From Balanoglossus misakiensis (lineage: Eukaryota > Hemichordata), in contig CM082590.2 in assembly GCA_040954595.2 (NCBI GenBank), forward strand, positions 4,216,001 to 4,280,000: a stretch of 64,000 nt of DNA. Reading direction: 5' to 3'. The position numbers and the translations under genes were made by a program. The notes beneath the pieces were generated by a model that was not told the DNA's origin, did not search any database, and worked only from the letters and a program-made list of their open reading frames with translations. This document shows positions 24,226-37,000 of this stretch, piece by piece; the first letter of the stretch is position 1; each line of letters starts with the position of its first letter.

Positions 24226-25984
24226 CTTTATAGTGATATTTTTGCATTAAGGGAGGGTCATAAATTTTTGTGCTCACGTTTGGGGGGAGGGCCATATTTT
24301 TTCTGAGTCCGTAACTTGGGGAGGGTCCTTAATTTCTGGCCATTGCTTTCTTCAATTCCCCTCCTGGTAATTTACGTCCAGTCCCTTACTTGTAATTGTC
24401 TTTGTTTGCAGGCCAGAATGTTTTACTACCACACATAAATCTACCCTAATCGATTATTCATAAAGTACAACGTTTTTGGAACTACTGTCGACATTGTAAA
24501 AGCCCTAGCTAGTAACTTGGGGGTGAAACAAGGCAACTCTCAGTAGCTCCTGGGAACAGTTCAATTTCATTGTCATATCATTACATGTGCTGGGGTCCAG
24601 TGAAATGAATGGGTCTCATGAACGTTCCCCAATTCATGACTCATCACCAAGGTCCTTGGAAAGAAGCACATTTTAAAACAGGCACCTGGTCAGGTCTTTT
24701 GCTTTGTCAACTTTGGACAAGCTTTAGCCTTGCATGCCCTGTAAGTCACAATGCACATTAGACATCAACATATCTTTAGAACATGGTGAATTTTACACGG
24801 TGTGTAGGTTATATTATTGACTGCTACAATATTTTCAGTGTTTTTGCTGTAAAATGAATCCAGACAGCTGGCAGTTGAAACACTACTGAACAAACAGCTT
24901 CATGTCAATGTAATCCAGACATTATCACTGAAGATGTGCGAACGAGCGAAGACATTCAGGAGACTCCTCTGTGCAAACATTGTCCTTGGCTACCAGCTGT
25001 GAAGTGATATGATAGAATTGTACCACATCAACTAGCAAGGCCCTGTACTGTAAGATGTTAAGTGTTACATTTTTTGTGTATACCAGTGGGACCTTTTGTA
25101 TAGACGTATGGACGGATAGATGGATGTATGTGTACACATCAAAAACTTGAAAACCGTTGCGCCAATAACCTTGATATTTGGTGTGTAGATGCATGCTAGG
25201 CTGTAGATGGGAGTTTGTTCAAACGAATTTTTCATTGCCAGAAATATGCAAATTAGCCGGGAAAAACCTTAATTTGGTCAAAACTCAGACACTCAACAAC
25301 TCCTGGTCATATTGATTTGAAAAATGGTATGATAGTACCTTATATTAGCCTTACACATTCTGTATGTTTTAATCTAATAGTGTGAATTTTCTACTTTTTA
25401 TGCATTTTTTGTCTTTTTCCACATTTTTGGTAAAAAATCTACTTTTCTGGAATTGATCAGCCGACTTCTGTGAAATTTGGTATGGAGCTTTATATAGGTG
25501 ATCTGAGTTACATGATGGATACCAACATAATATCACATATTGCCACCAGTCAAATATGTTGAAAACAGTGTCATATTTGCTACAGAAATAGATCCTACTG
25601 TATCCTTCATCACCCCATTAGGGAACATGTATTCAAAGCATAGTAAGTTTCCACAGCGAAAATAGCAGCAGTAAACGTCACATTGCGTGATTAACAATGC
25701 AAAGTTAGATAATTTAACACGATAGTCAAAGGCTGACATTTCTCACTGTGTGTGACCAGGGTATCATTTTAAACACAGACTGGACTTTGACTACTGTGTC
25801 CAAATGAAAAGATACATCTGCGTTTAAGTCAAATTGCAATCTTTCATATGACCTGCCTGGTTAAAGTTTACCGCCAACATTTCACCATGCTTCACCCACC
25901 GGTGGCACAGTCTGTCAAATCCAATATTTGACACAGTGAATGAACCTTGTAAGTTTCCCGATCGGTACTACCCAAAAACCTCAC
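24226..25984. other. unassigned DNA
   Basis: G-rich phrases occur at 24250-24330 (GGGAGGGTC repeated). No gene or bounded element was recognised. Short frames (24925-25194 and 25533-25739, minus) carry no family motif. Confidence 0.5.
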
Positions 25985-26640
25985 AGCAAGCTAAATTTGG
26001 AATTAGGATGGGGTACGTGGGGAGGTAAAGCTAACCTAACATATTTGTTTAGATTTAACATTATGCCTGTGAGTTACATGTTAATATTTTCTGCATGTCT
26101 GTCACGTACAATGCGTTGATGCGCGAAAATGATCACAGGTACCATTCCGAAGAATTCCACTGAATCATGATGACAATGTGCATGGAAAAATCCTGATTAT
26201 AATCTATCTGAGAAACAATAGCATGTTATTCATAAAATATACACATTAACCAATGAATGAACCATCATGATGTATAACCCAACACTTATTTAAGCTTTTA
26301 TCATTATTATACCTTTGTCATTACTATAGATATCAACAGCCCTGTTCACCAAAGCTATCACCACATTTGTTAACCTTATTACACCATTCATATGAAACCC
26401 TTCACCATCATCAACCTCTATTATATTCATTGTTTTTTGCCCATTATAATCTGTGTACACTCAATTTTACCACAAACCATCACCACATTAAGTTAACTGT
26501 TTATTAAACACTTCCACATGTGATGCCCATTATTATACCATTGAAATTTGTAAACCGATCATCATACCTATCATACAAGCAATTGCTGATTGCTGTTAAC
26601 CCTTGTGTACCACAAGCCATTATCGTGAAATAGGCAACAT
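25985..26640 (+). repeat. dispersed block flanking the 195 bp satellite, left copy
   Basis: It resembles 40545-41290 in the same orientation. Shared landmarks are AGGTAAAGCTAACCTAACAT, TTTTCTGCATGTCTGTC.CG, 'gatgcgcgaa', 'ATAGCATGTTATTCATAAA' and CCAATGAATGAACCA. A long stretch rich in 'cattattataccc' phrases follows. Confidence 0.8.
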
Positions 26641-27231
26641 GAATTTCACATAACACAGTTTGCCAGCTCTGAAAATGAAGTTATCATGATCATTACCTAT
26701 GCTAATTAAAAGTGTATGTGGCAACTTGACCTTAGCAGGCGCTGCCTTATTAAGCTCAAAGTCAGAGTATAAATAAATGTACAGGCGTGTAAATTAGACA
26801 ACATCAATATAACGCAGATAACACATTTTGTCAACTCTGAGAATATTGTTCTCAGGACCATTTCCGATGCTTAATAAAAGTGTTGTGTATGTGGTACAGT
26901 TTGGATTCCTTGTCAGATTTCCTATAACACAGTTTGTGAGCCCCGAAAATTCCCATAACACAATTCTCATGAACATTTCCCATGATCAATTCAAGTGTTG
27001 TGTGTAGCATAATCATTTTTCCGTTTGCTGTGACATTTGTCTCCCTGTGAGAGTTTAAGTAAATGTGGAGACATGCAAATTATTTTGAAAATGAACAAAA
27101 GACTTTCCTATCATTGACAAACACTCGTATGAATACGTCCAAATTACCCAACTTTAATTTTCCTTAAAGAATTGGTCAGCTGTGCGAATATTTTTCACCT
27201 GACCACTTCCTTAGCTAAGTAAGAGTGTTGT

Positions 27232-27358
27232 TTATGTAATAATATTAATATAATATTTATAACTTATGTAGCACATTAAATCTCAACGTGCTTTAAAGTT
27301 GTCCCATGGTCATTTGACCTAGGTCGTTGGACCTTACTATTCCATTCAACTCCCTGGG
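27232..27358 (-). repeat. SINE tail fragment followed by a satellite junction
   Basis: It is the 3' portion of the 27605-27962 element only: CCATGGTCATTTGACCTAGG and GGGGAGCAAACAAC. It is followed at about 27385-27480 by a lone piece of the 195 bp satellite. The same junction recurs at 29558-29740. Confidence 0.7.
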
Positions 27359-27604
27359 GAGCAAACAACATCTCACCATCATTAGAAATGTCAAATTACA
27401 GTGCTTTTGGCCACATATTAACCTGGGGATTTACAGTTAACTTTAAATACATATGCATATGCATTTAATCCTCATGTGACTATGATACAGTTTGTAAATG
27501 TGAATACGTCCATATTACACAACTTGAATTTTACTTAAACAATTGGTCAGCTCTGCGGATATAGTTCACCTGACCACTTCCTTTGCTAAGTAAGAGTGTT
27601 GTTT

Positions 27605-27962
27605 ATGTAATAATATCAATATAATATTTATTACTTATATAGCACATTACGCAATAACTCTCAATGTGCTGCTTTAAAGTGTTTCCCATGGTCATTTGAC
27701 CTAGGTCGTTGGACCTAAAATATTCCATTCCACTCCATGGGGAGCAAACAACAGCTCACATGTGCAGCTTTTATATCAGCACAGCAGACCTAAACATACA
27801 CATTACAATATCCGATCCACCAAATTACCCTTTTCTTATAGGCGGGGAGAGGCAATGAGATGTAAATTGCCTTGCCAGAGGACACAACACCACAACCATG
27901 CCAGGGATCAAACCCTTGATTCTTTGATTATGGGTCTGATGCTCTAACGACTGGACTATGAC
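27605..27962 (-). mobile_element. tRNA-derived SINE
   Basis: The minus strand reads a tRNA-like head, then a body containing 'gtgttgtgtcctctggcaagg', and an AT-rich tail with TGCTATATAAGTAATAA at 27620-27650. The head has an A box TAGTCCAGTCG (27948-27958), matching TRGYNNARNNG, and a B box GGTTTGATCCC (27903-27913), one CpG transition from the consensus. An anticodon-loop-like CCCATAA (27928-27934) suggests a tRNA-Met-like source. The tRNA acceptor stem is not preserved, so this is a SINE rather than a tRNA gene. Confidence 0.75.
27899..27960 (-). other. tRNA-like head of the SINE (internal pol III promoter)
   Basis: A and B boxes are about 35 bp apart, as in a tRNA. Many stem positions mismatch. 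Confidence 0.7.
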
Positions 27963-28924
27963 TTTATGTGGCTCAATGACCTTTCCATTTAGTGCCTTGT
28001 TCAGCTCTCAGTCAGAGTTTAAGCAAATATGGAAACATGCATATTAGGCTCTTTGAATTTCCAAAAATTCAGTGTGTCAGCTCCCATTTCCCAAGACCAG
28101 TGCCCGTGCTAAATAAAAGTGCTGTGTGTGGCATAATCATTTTTCCGTCTGCTGTGACATTTGTCTCCCTGTGAGAGTTTAAGTAAATGTGGAGACACGC
28201 AAATTAGGCAATCCCATATATCCCATACATAATTCAGTGTGTTTTGTTCACATTTTTGGTTTTTATTTTGAAAATGAACAAAGGAGTTTCCTATCATTGA
28301 GCATCTCACTTCATTAACAGTTGCTCGATATGCAGGCTAACTTGCTAGATCACTAAAGACTAAAGCATGTTGAGGTTGGTGCCCCAAACCCTCTTGAAGA
28401 CAACTGGTTGCTAACGATTGCCAATTAGGCAATTTGGATATTCTGCACATAACACAGTTTGTCAACTTTGAGAATACTGTTCACAATACTATTTCCCATG
28501 CTTAATAGAAGTGTTGAGTAACAGTATGTGGTAGAATGACATTCCTATACGTTGCCTTCTTTGGCTCATAATCACAGTTTCAGTAAATTTAGAGACACGC
28601 AAGTTTAGCAGCTTGAATTTCTCATAACACAGTTTTGAGCTCCGAGAACACAGTTCTCATGAACATTTCCCATGCTCCATAAAAGTGTTGTGTATGTCTT
28701 ACAATGATCTTTCCATACGCTGCCTTGTATAGCTGCTGTTAAGAATTCAAGTTAATGTGGAGACGTATTTGGCAACATCAACGTCCCATACATAACACAG
28801 TTTGTAGGTATGAATACATCCAAAATACCCAACTTTAATTTTCCTTAAAGAATTGGTCAGCTCTGCAAATATATTTCACCTGACCACTTCCTTAGCTAAG
28901 TAAGAGTGTTGTTTATGTAATATT

Positions 28925-29557
28925 ATCATACATGCAACGCCTGTATTTAACACTTTCTATTGTTCTCGCCCCGAAGATATTTTACGGTATTTCACAATGT
29001 GAAAATATCGCGTCCGCGTCTCGGCGTGACAGTTCACTGCGCGCGCGAGCGACACACGGGGCATAGTGGAGAGGGGTGTTGTAAAATTCGGTTATTAGAA
29101 GCTGTAATAAAGTTTTCAAAGCTGGCGGTTTTGTCAAGTTGAATGCATCATTTTTAGTTCTTCGAAATTCTCAATGCAAAATAATTGTTAACATGATATT
29201 TTGAAAGAGAACGTAGACAATTTTATTTAGAATGCGGATGTGCCCATCGTAATGAAAGCTGCCAACCCCCTTAAAATGATACTACGGCCCACACGTCATA
29301 CGTGACAACATGGCTACTGCCGTGATCCCAGCGCCCGGTTCAAATTTGAAATTGTTTTTCTCGGCGCATTTCTGCAAATCGTACTGTTTTATAGGTAGGC
29401 ATGTATGATGAAGAGGTTATTACACGAATTTTGGTCGATAACGCGACGCATTCTCGTGATGTCCGTATTTTGACTCGTTGCGAAGCGCAACTCATCAAAA
29501 TACGGACATCACTCGAATACGACGCGTTATCGACCAAAATTCGTGTAATAACCCCTA
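28925..29557 (+). mobile_element. hairpin-ended dispersed element, copy 2
   Basis: It is inserted in a SINE tail. The left flank reads TTTATGTAATA and the right flank ATATTAATATAATATTTA, together resembling the uninterrupted site at 27232-27260 and 27604-27635. The left part (28960-29090) is CpG-rich. The element ends with a ~140 bp near-perfect hairpin and CCCCTAA. That end fits the Helitron CTRR rule, but the hairpin is far longer than a Helitron's. No coding capacity is evident. Confidence 0.6.
29414..29554. repeat. ~140 bp near-perfect inverted repeat
   Basis: The left arm is 29414-29482 and the right arm 29486-29554, with a 3 nt loop inside GTTGCG-AAG-CGCAAC. Only a handful of mismatches occur, e.g. 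GACGCATTCTCG against GTCGTATTCGAG. The frame at 29340-29537 minus is a consequence of this palindrome. Confidence 0.9.
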
Positions 29558-29692
29558 AATATTAATATAATATTTATAACTTATGTAGCACATTAAATCT
29601 CAACATGCTTTAAAGTTGTCCCATGGTCATTTGACCTAGGTCGTTGGACCTTACTATTCCATTCAACTCCCTGGGGAGCAAACAACATCTCA
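29558..29692 (-). repeat. SINE tail fragment at the left edge of the satellite array
   Basis: It has the same tail and CCTGGGGAGCAAACAACATC as 27232-27375, followed by satellite sequence at the same breakpoint. The SINE-satellite junction was therefore duplicated. Confidence 0.7.
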
Positions 29693-29699
29693 CCATCAT

Positions 29700-30537
29700 T
29701 AGAAATGTCAAATTACAGTGCTTTTGGCCACGTATTAACCTGGGGATTTACAATCAACTTTAAATCCCCATATGCACTATATTCCAATGTCAATGTGAAG
29801 GGCTTGAAATACCATCTACCCTGATGCATCATCAAGTTTGTTTCGACAACTTTAAATCCCCTTCAGCAAGCATTTTATACCCATGTCAAAGTGCAGAGCT
29901 TGCATCACCATCTATCCTGATGCATCATCAAGCTGCTTCGCCATTTGCCCTGATGCAAATAATCAGATATAGTGTCACCATTGCATTAGCAATGTCAAAT
30001 TACAGTGCTTTTGGCCAGGTATTAACCTGGGGATTTACAATCAACTTTAAATCCCCATATGCACTATATTCCAATGTCAATGTGAAGGGCTTGAAATACC
30101 ATCTACCCTGATGCATCATCAAGTTTGTTTCGACAACTTTAAATCCCCCTCAGCAAGCATTTTATACCCATGTCAAAGTGCAGAGCTTGCATCACCATCT
30201 ATCCTGATGCATCATCAAGCTGCTTCGCCATTTGCCCTGATGCAAATAATCAGATATAGTGTCACCATTGCATTAGCAATGTCAAATTACAGTGCTTTTG
30301 GCCAGGTATTAACCTGGGGATTTACAATCAACTTTAAATCCCCATATGCACTATATTCCAATGTCAATGTGAAGGGCTTGAAATACCATCTACCCTGATG
30401 CATCATCAAGTTTGTTTCGACAACTTTAAATCCCCCTCAGCAAGCATTTTATACCCATGTCAAAGTGCAGAGCTTGCATCACCATCTATCCTGATGCATC
30501 ATCAAGCTGCTTCGCCATTTGCCCTGATGCAAAGAAT
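29700..30537 (+). repeat. 287 bp higher-order unit, nearly three copies
   Basis: 29824, 30111 and 30398 start identical stretches. Each unit is one monomer plus an extra ~92 bp partial monomer with TTTAAATCCCC(T/C)TCAGCAAG. The copies are almost identical, so this is the youngest duplication in the array. Confidence 0.9.
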
Positions 30538-30539
30538 CA

Positions 30540-31060
30540 GGGTGACGCTTTTTTTTTATTTGTTTCTCATCTCCAGAGGAATAGTCAGGCAGGGCGGGCG
30601 GGCGAAATAAAAAAAAAACGTGTACCAAAAAAAAAACCTGTTTCAGTTCCATGTTTTATCCATTACAAACAAATGTGTAGGCCTATTTGTTTCTGTTCAA
30701 TGTTCTGGCTGTTCAGTCATTGCAATTTCTTATCTTTCAGTCCAGTGTCTTGTGCTCTCTGTCCTTTTAGTCACTATAATTTCTTGTCTTTCACTTTAAT
30801 GCTCTGTCCTTTCATTATCTACAATTTCTTCCCTTTCCTCCGGCCTCGATGGCTTCAGCCATGGTCCGACACGACCGCCATGATGAATATGACGTCATAT
30901 TTGCAAAATCTCAAAATTAGCCGTTGGGGGCGCTGTTGCTAGGATGATCGCCTCAGGCTCAGAGTCGGCGCAAATAAAACAGTTTTTTTTATTTTCATGT
31001 CGGAGCTGAAATTTACGGTCGGTCGGGAGATGAGAAACATAGAAAATAAAAACGTCACCC
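30540..31060 (+). mobile_element. 521 bp DNA transposon inserted in a satellite monomer
   Basis: The left end GGGTGACGCTTTTT...TTTCTCATCTCC and the right end GGAGATGAGAAAC...AAAACGTCACCC form ~35 bp imperfect terminal inverted repeats. TCA is duplicated at 30537-30539 and 31061-31063. Removing the element plus one TCA restores the normal satellite string AAGAATCAGATATAGTGTC. The interior has A, G and GGGC tracts and a CRE-like TGACGTCA (about 30889-30896), but no transposase. A 3 bp duplication and a GGG-starting repeat would suit a PIF/Harbinger-type non-autonomous element, but this is not proven. The 161-codon frame at 30457-30942 merely crosses it. Confidence 0.85.
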
Positions 31061-34000
31061 TCAGATATAGTGTCACCATTGCATTAGCAATGTCAAATTA
31101 CACTGCTTTTGGCCATGTATTAACATCGGGATTTATAATCAACTTGAAATCCCCATATGCTTTTTATACCCATGTCAAAGCAAAGTGTTTGCATCACTAT
31201 CTACAGTAATGCATCGTCAAGCATGCTTCGCCATTTGCCGTAATGCAAAGAATCAGATTCAATGTCACCATTGCATTCGCAATGTCAAATTACTGTGCTT
31301 TTGGCCACATATTAACCTATCAATTTACAGTCAACTTTAAACATCAGTGCATATGCATTAAATACACATGTCAAAGTGCAGTGTCTCCATCACCATTGAT
31401 CCTGATGCATCATCAAGCATGCTTCGCTATATGCCCTGATGCAAAGAATCAGATTTAGTATCACAGTAGCATTAGCCATGTCAAATTACAGTGCTTTTGG
31501 CTATGTATTAACCTAGGCGATTTACACTCAACTTTAAATCCCCATATGCATTATATGCCAATGTCAATGTGAAGGGCTTGAAATACCATCTACCCTGATG
31601 CATCATCAAGTTTGTTTCGCCATTAACCCTGATGCAAATAATCAGTGTCACCATAGCATTAGCAATGTCAATTTACTGAGCGTTTGGCCATGTATTAACT
31701 TGGGGGTTTACAATCAACTTTAAATCCCCATATGCATTATATTGCAATGTTAACTTGAACGGCTTGAAACACCATCTATACTGATGCATCATCAAGCTTT
31801 CTTCACAATTTACCCTGATGCAAAGAATCAGATTTAGTGTCGCCATAGCATTAGCAATGGCAAATAAAAGTGTTTTCGGCCACATATTAACCCAGGGATT
31901 TATAACCAACTTGAAATCCCCATATGAATTTTATACCCATGTCAAAGCGAAGTGCTTGCATCAATATCTACCGTGATGCATCATCAAGCTTGCTTCGCCA
32001 TTTGCCCTAATGAAAAGAATCAGATTCAATGTCACTGTTGCATTAGCAATGTCAAATTATAGTGCGTTTGGCCGTATACTAACCTGGGGATTTACAATCA
32101 ACTTTAAATCCCCATATGCATTATATTCTAATGTCAATGTGAAGGGCTTGAAACACCATCTATCCTGATGCATCATCAAGCTTGCTTCACCATTTTCCCT
32201 GATGCAAAGAATCAGATTTAGTGTCACGGTAGCATTAGCAAATCCCCATATGCATTTAACACCCATGTCAAAGTGAAGTGTTTGCATCCCTATTTACCGT
32301 GATGCATCATCAAGCTTGCATCGCCATTTACCCTGATGCAAAGAATCAGATTCAATATCATCGTTGCATTAGCAATGTCAAATTACAGTGCTTATGGCCA
32401 CGTATTAACCTGGGAATTTACAGACAACTTTAAATACCCATGCATATGCATTAAATACCTATGTCAAAGTGCAGAGCTTGCATCACCATCTATCCTGATG
32501 CATCATCAAGCTGCTTCGCCATTTGCCCTGATGCAAAGAATCACATTCAGCGTCACCATTTCATTAGCAATGTCAAATTACAGTGCTTATGGCCACGTAT
32601 TAACCTGGGGATTTACAGACAACATTAAATACCCATGCATATACATTAAATACCTATGTCAAAGTGCAGAGCTTGCATCACCATCTACTCTGATGCATCA
32701 TCAAGCTTGCATCGCCATTTCCCCTAATGCAAAGAATCAGATTCAATGTCACCCTTGCATTAGCAATTTTAAATTACAGCGCTTTTGGACATGTATTAAC
32801 CTAATTAATGATTTTCAATCAACTTTAAATCCCCATATGCGTTATATTCCATTGTCAATGTGAAGGGCTTGAAACACCATCTGTCCTGATGCATCATCAA
32901 GCTTGCTTCACAATTTACCCCGATGGAAAGAATCAGATTTAATGTCACGGTAGCATTAGCAATGTCAAACTACAGTGCTTATGGCCACGTATCAACCTGG
33001 GGATTTACAATCAACTTTAAATCCCCATATGCGTTATATTCCAATGTCAATGTGAAGGGCTTGAAATACCATCTATCATGATACATCATCAAGCTTGCTT
33101 AACAATTTACCCTGATGCAAAGAATCAGATTTAGTATCACGGTAGCATTAGCAATGTCAAATTACAGTGATTATGGCCACGTATTAACCTGGGGATTTAC
33201 AGACAACTTTAAATACCCATGCATATACATTTAATACCTATGTCAAAATGCAGAGCTTGCATCACCATATACTCCGATGCATTATTAAGCTTGCTTCACC
33301 ATTTGCCCTGATGCAAAGAATCAGATTAAATGTCACTGTTGTATTATCAATGTCAAATTACGGTGCTTTTGGACTTGTATTAACCTGGGGATTTACAGTC
33401 AACTTTTAATCCCCCTGTATACATTTTAAACCCCGGTGTCAAAGTTTAGTGATGGCATCACCATTGACCCTGGTGCATCATCAAGCATTCTTCAGAATTT
33501 GCCCTGATGCAAAGAATCAGATTCAATATCACCCTTGCATTAGCAATTTTAAATTACAGTGCTTTTGGACATGTATTAACCTGGGGATTTACAGTCAACA
33601 TTAAATACCCATGCATAGGCATTAAATACCTATGTCACAATGCATAGCTTGCATCACCATCTACTCTGATGCACCATTATGCTCGCTACGCCATTTCCCC
33701 TAATGCAAAGAATGACATTCAATGTCACCATTGCATTTGCAATTGTAAATTACAGTGCTTTTGGCCATGTATTAACCTAGGGATTTTCAATCAACTTTAA
33801 ATCCCCATATGCGTTATATTCCATTGTCAATGTGAAGGGCTTGAAACACCATCTGTCCTGATGCATCATCAAGCTTGCTTCACAATTTACCCCGATGGAA
33901 AGAATCAGATTTAATGTCACCGTTGCATTAGCAATGTCAAATTACAGTGCTTATGGCCACGTATTAACCTGAGGATTTACAGTCAACATTAAATACCCAT

Positions 34001-37000
34001 GCATATCCATTAAATACCTATGTCAAAGTGCAGAGCTTGCATCACCATTTACTCTGATGCACCATTAGGCTTGCTACGCCATTTCCCCTAATGCAAAGAA
34101 TCACATTCAATGTCACAAAATGCAGAGCTTGCATCACCATATACTCTAATGCATTATTAAGCTTGCTTCGCCATTTTCCCTGATGCAAAGAATCAGATTA
34201 AATGTCACCGTTGTATTAGCAATGTCAAATTAAAGTGCTTTTGGACTTGTATTAACCCAGGGATTTACAGTCAACTTTTAATCCCCCTGTCTACATTTTA
34301 AACCCTGGTGTCAAAGTTTAGTGATTGCATCACCATTGACCCTGGTGCATCATCAAGCATTCTTCAGAATTTGCCCTGATGCAAAGAATCAGATTCAATG
34401 TCACCCTTGCATTAGCAATTTTAAATTACAGTGCTTTTGGACATGTATTAACCTAGGGATTTACAGTCAACATTAAATACCCATGCACATGCATTAAATA
34501 CCTATGTCAAAATGCATAGCTTGCATCACCATCTACTCCAATGCATCATTAAACTTGCTTAGCCATGTCCCCTAATGCAAAGAATTACATTCAATATCAC
34601 CATTGCATTAGCAATGTCAAATTACAGTGCTTTTGGATGCGTATTAACCCAGGATTTGTAATCAACTTGAAATCCCCATATGCATTTAATACCCATGTCA
34701 AAGTGAACTGTTTGCATCACTATCTACCGTGATGCATCATCAAGCCTGCATCGCCATTTACCCTTATGCATAGAATCAGATTCAATGTCACCGTTGCATG
34801 AGCAATGTCAAATAAAAGTGCTTTTGGCCATTATTAACCTAGGGATTTACAATCAACTTTAAATCCCCATATGCATTATATTCAAAAGTCAATGTGAAGG
34901 GCTTGGAACACCATCTATCCTGATGCATCATCACGTTTGCTTCACCATTTATCCATATTCAATGTCACCCTTGCATTAGTAATTTTAAATTACAGTGCTT
35001 TTGGCCATGTATTAACCTCGGGATTTAGAGTCAACTTTAAATATCAATGCGCATGCATTAAATACCCATGTCAAAGTGAAGTGTTTGCATCACTATCTAC
35101 TGAGATGCATCATCAAGCTTGCATCGCCATTTACCCTGATGCAAAGAATCAGATTCAATATCATCGTTGCATTAGCAATGTCAAATTACAGTGCTTATGG
35201 TCACGTATTAACCTGAGGATTTACAGTCAACATCAAATACCCATGCATATGCATTAAATACCTATGTCAAAGTGCAGAGCTTGCATCACCATCTACTCTG
35301 ATGCACCATTAGGCTTGCTACGCCATTTCCCCTAATGCAAAGAATCACATTCAATGTCACCATTGCATTAGCAATTTTAAATTACAGTGCTTTTGGCCAT
35401 GTATTAACCTGGGGATTTACAATCAACTTTAAATCCCCATATGCGTTATATTCCAATGTCAATGTGAAGGGCTTGAAACACCATCTATCATGATACATCA
35501 TCAAGCTTGCTTCACAATTTACCCTGATGCAAAGAATCAGATTTAGTATCACGGTAGCATTAGCAATGTCAAATTACAGTGATTATGGCCACGTATTAAC
35601 CTGGGGATTTACAGACAACTTTAAATACCCATGCATATACATTTAATACCTATGTCAAAATGCAGAGCTTGCATCACCATATACTCCGATGCATTATTAA
35701 GCTTGCTTCACCATTTGCCCTGATGCAAAGAATCAGATTAAATGTCACCGTTGTGTTATCAATGTCAAATTACGGTGCTTTTGGACTTGTATTAACCTGG
35801 GGATTTACAGTCAACTTTTAATCCCCCTGTATACATTTTAAACCCCGTTGTCAAAGTTTAGTGATGGCATCACCATTGACCCTGGTGCATCATCAAGCAT
35901 TCTTCAGAATTTGCCCTGATGCAAAGAATCAGATTCAATATCACCCTTGCATTAGCAATTTTAAATTACAGTGCTTTTGGACATGTATTAACCTGGGGAT
36001 TTACAGTCGACATTAAATACCCATGCATATGCATTAAATATCTATGTTAAAGTGCAGAGCTTGCATCACCATCTACTCTGATGTACCATTATGCTTGCTA
36101 CGCCATTTCCCCTAATGCAAAGAATGACATTCAATGTCACCATTGCATTTGCAATTTTAAATTACAGTGCTTTTGGCCATGTATTAACCTAGGGATTTTC
36201 AATCAACTTTAAATCCCCATATGCGTTATATTCCATTGTCAATGTGAAGGGCTTGAAACACCATCTGTCCTGATGCATCATCAAGCTTGCTTCACAATTT
36301 ACCCCGATGGAAAGAATCAGATTTAATGTCACGGTAGCATTAGCAATGTCAAACTACTGTGCTTATGGCCACGTATCAACCTGGGGATTTACAATCAACT
36401 TTAAATCCCCATATGCATTATATTCCAATGTCAATGTGAAGGGCTTGAAATACCATCTACCCTGATGCATCATCAAGTTTGTTTAGACAACTTTAAATCC
36501 CCCTCAGCATGCATTTAATCCCCATGTCAAAGTGCAGAGCTTGCATCACCATCTATCCTGATGCATCATCAAGCTGCTTCGCCATTAACCCTGATGCAAA
36601 TAATCAGTGTCACCATAGCATTAGCAATGGCAAATAAAAGTGCTTTCGGCCACATATTAACCCAGGGATTTATAATCAACTTGAAATCCCCATATGAATT
36701 TTATACCTATGTCAAAGCGAAGTGCTTGCATCAATATCTACCGTGATGCATCATCAAGCTTGCTTCGCCATTTGCCCTAATGCAAAGAATCAGATTCAAT
36801 GTCACTGTAGCATTGGCAATGTCAAATTACAGTGCTTTTGGCCATACAATCAACTTAAATCCCCATATGCGTTATATTCCAATGTCAATGTGAAGGGCTT
36901 GAAACACCATCTATCATGATACATCATCAAGCTTGCTTCACAATTTACCCTGATGCAAAGAATTAGATTTAGTATCACGGTAGCATTAGCAATGTCAAAT

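Larger units (their letters stand above)
26641..28830 (+). repeat. decayed ~165-172 bp tandem repeat, interrupted
   Basis: Units are recognised by 'cataacacagttt.t.agctc.ga.aa', then 'catttcccatgct.aataaaagtgttgtgtatg', then 'agagtttaagtaaatgtggagac'. Starts fall near 26650, 26817, 26923, 28449, 28621 and 28793 (the last three exactly about 172 apart). SINE-related pieces interrupt it at 27232-27358 and 27605-27962. Confidence 0.6.

Noticed and set aside
27899-27960. A functional tRNA-Met gene
   Set aside because: A and B boxes are present but the acceptor and several stems do not pair, and it continues into a SINE body and tail.
30457-30942. 161-codon frame as a transposase
   Set aside because: It starts in the satellite, crosses the transposon end and consists of low-complexity and Cys/Phe/Ser-rich sequence without a DDE or other domain.
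32336-32863. Satellite frames of 60-175 codons as real proteins
   Set aside because: They follow from a period divisible by three and break wherever the monomer carries a small indel.
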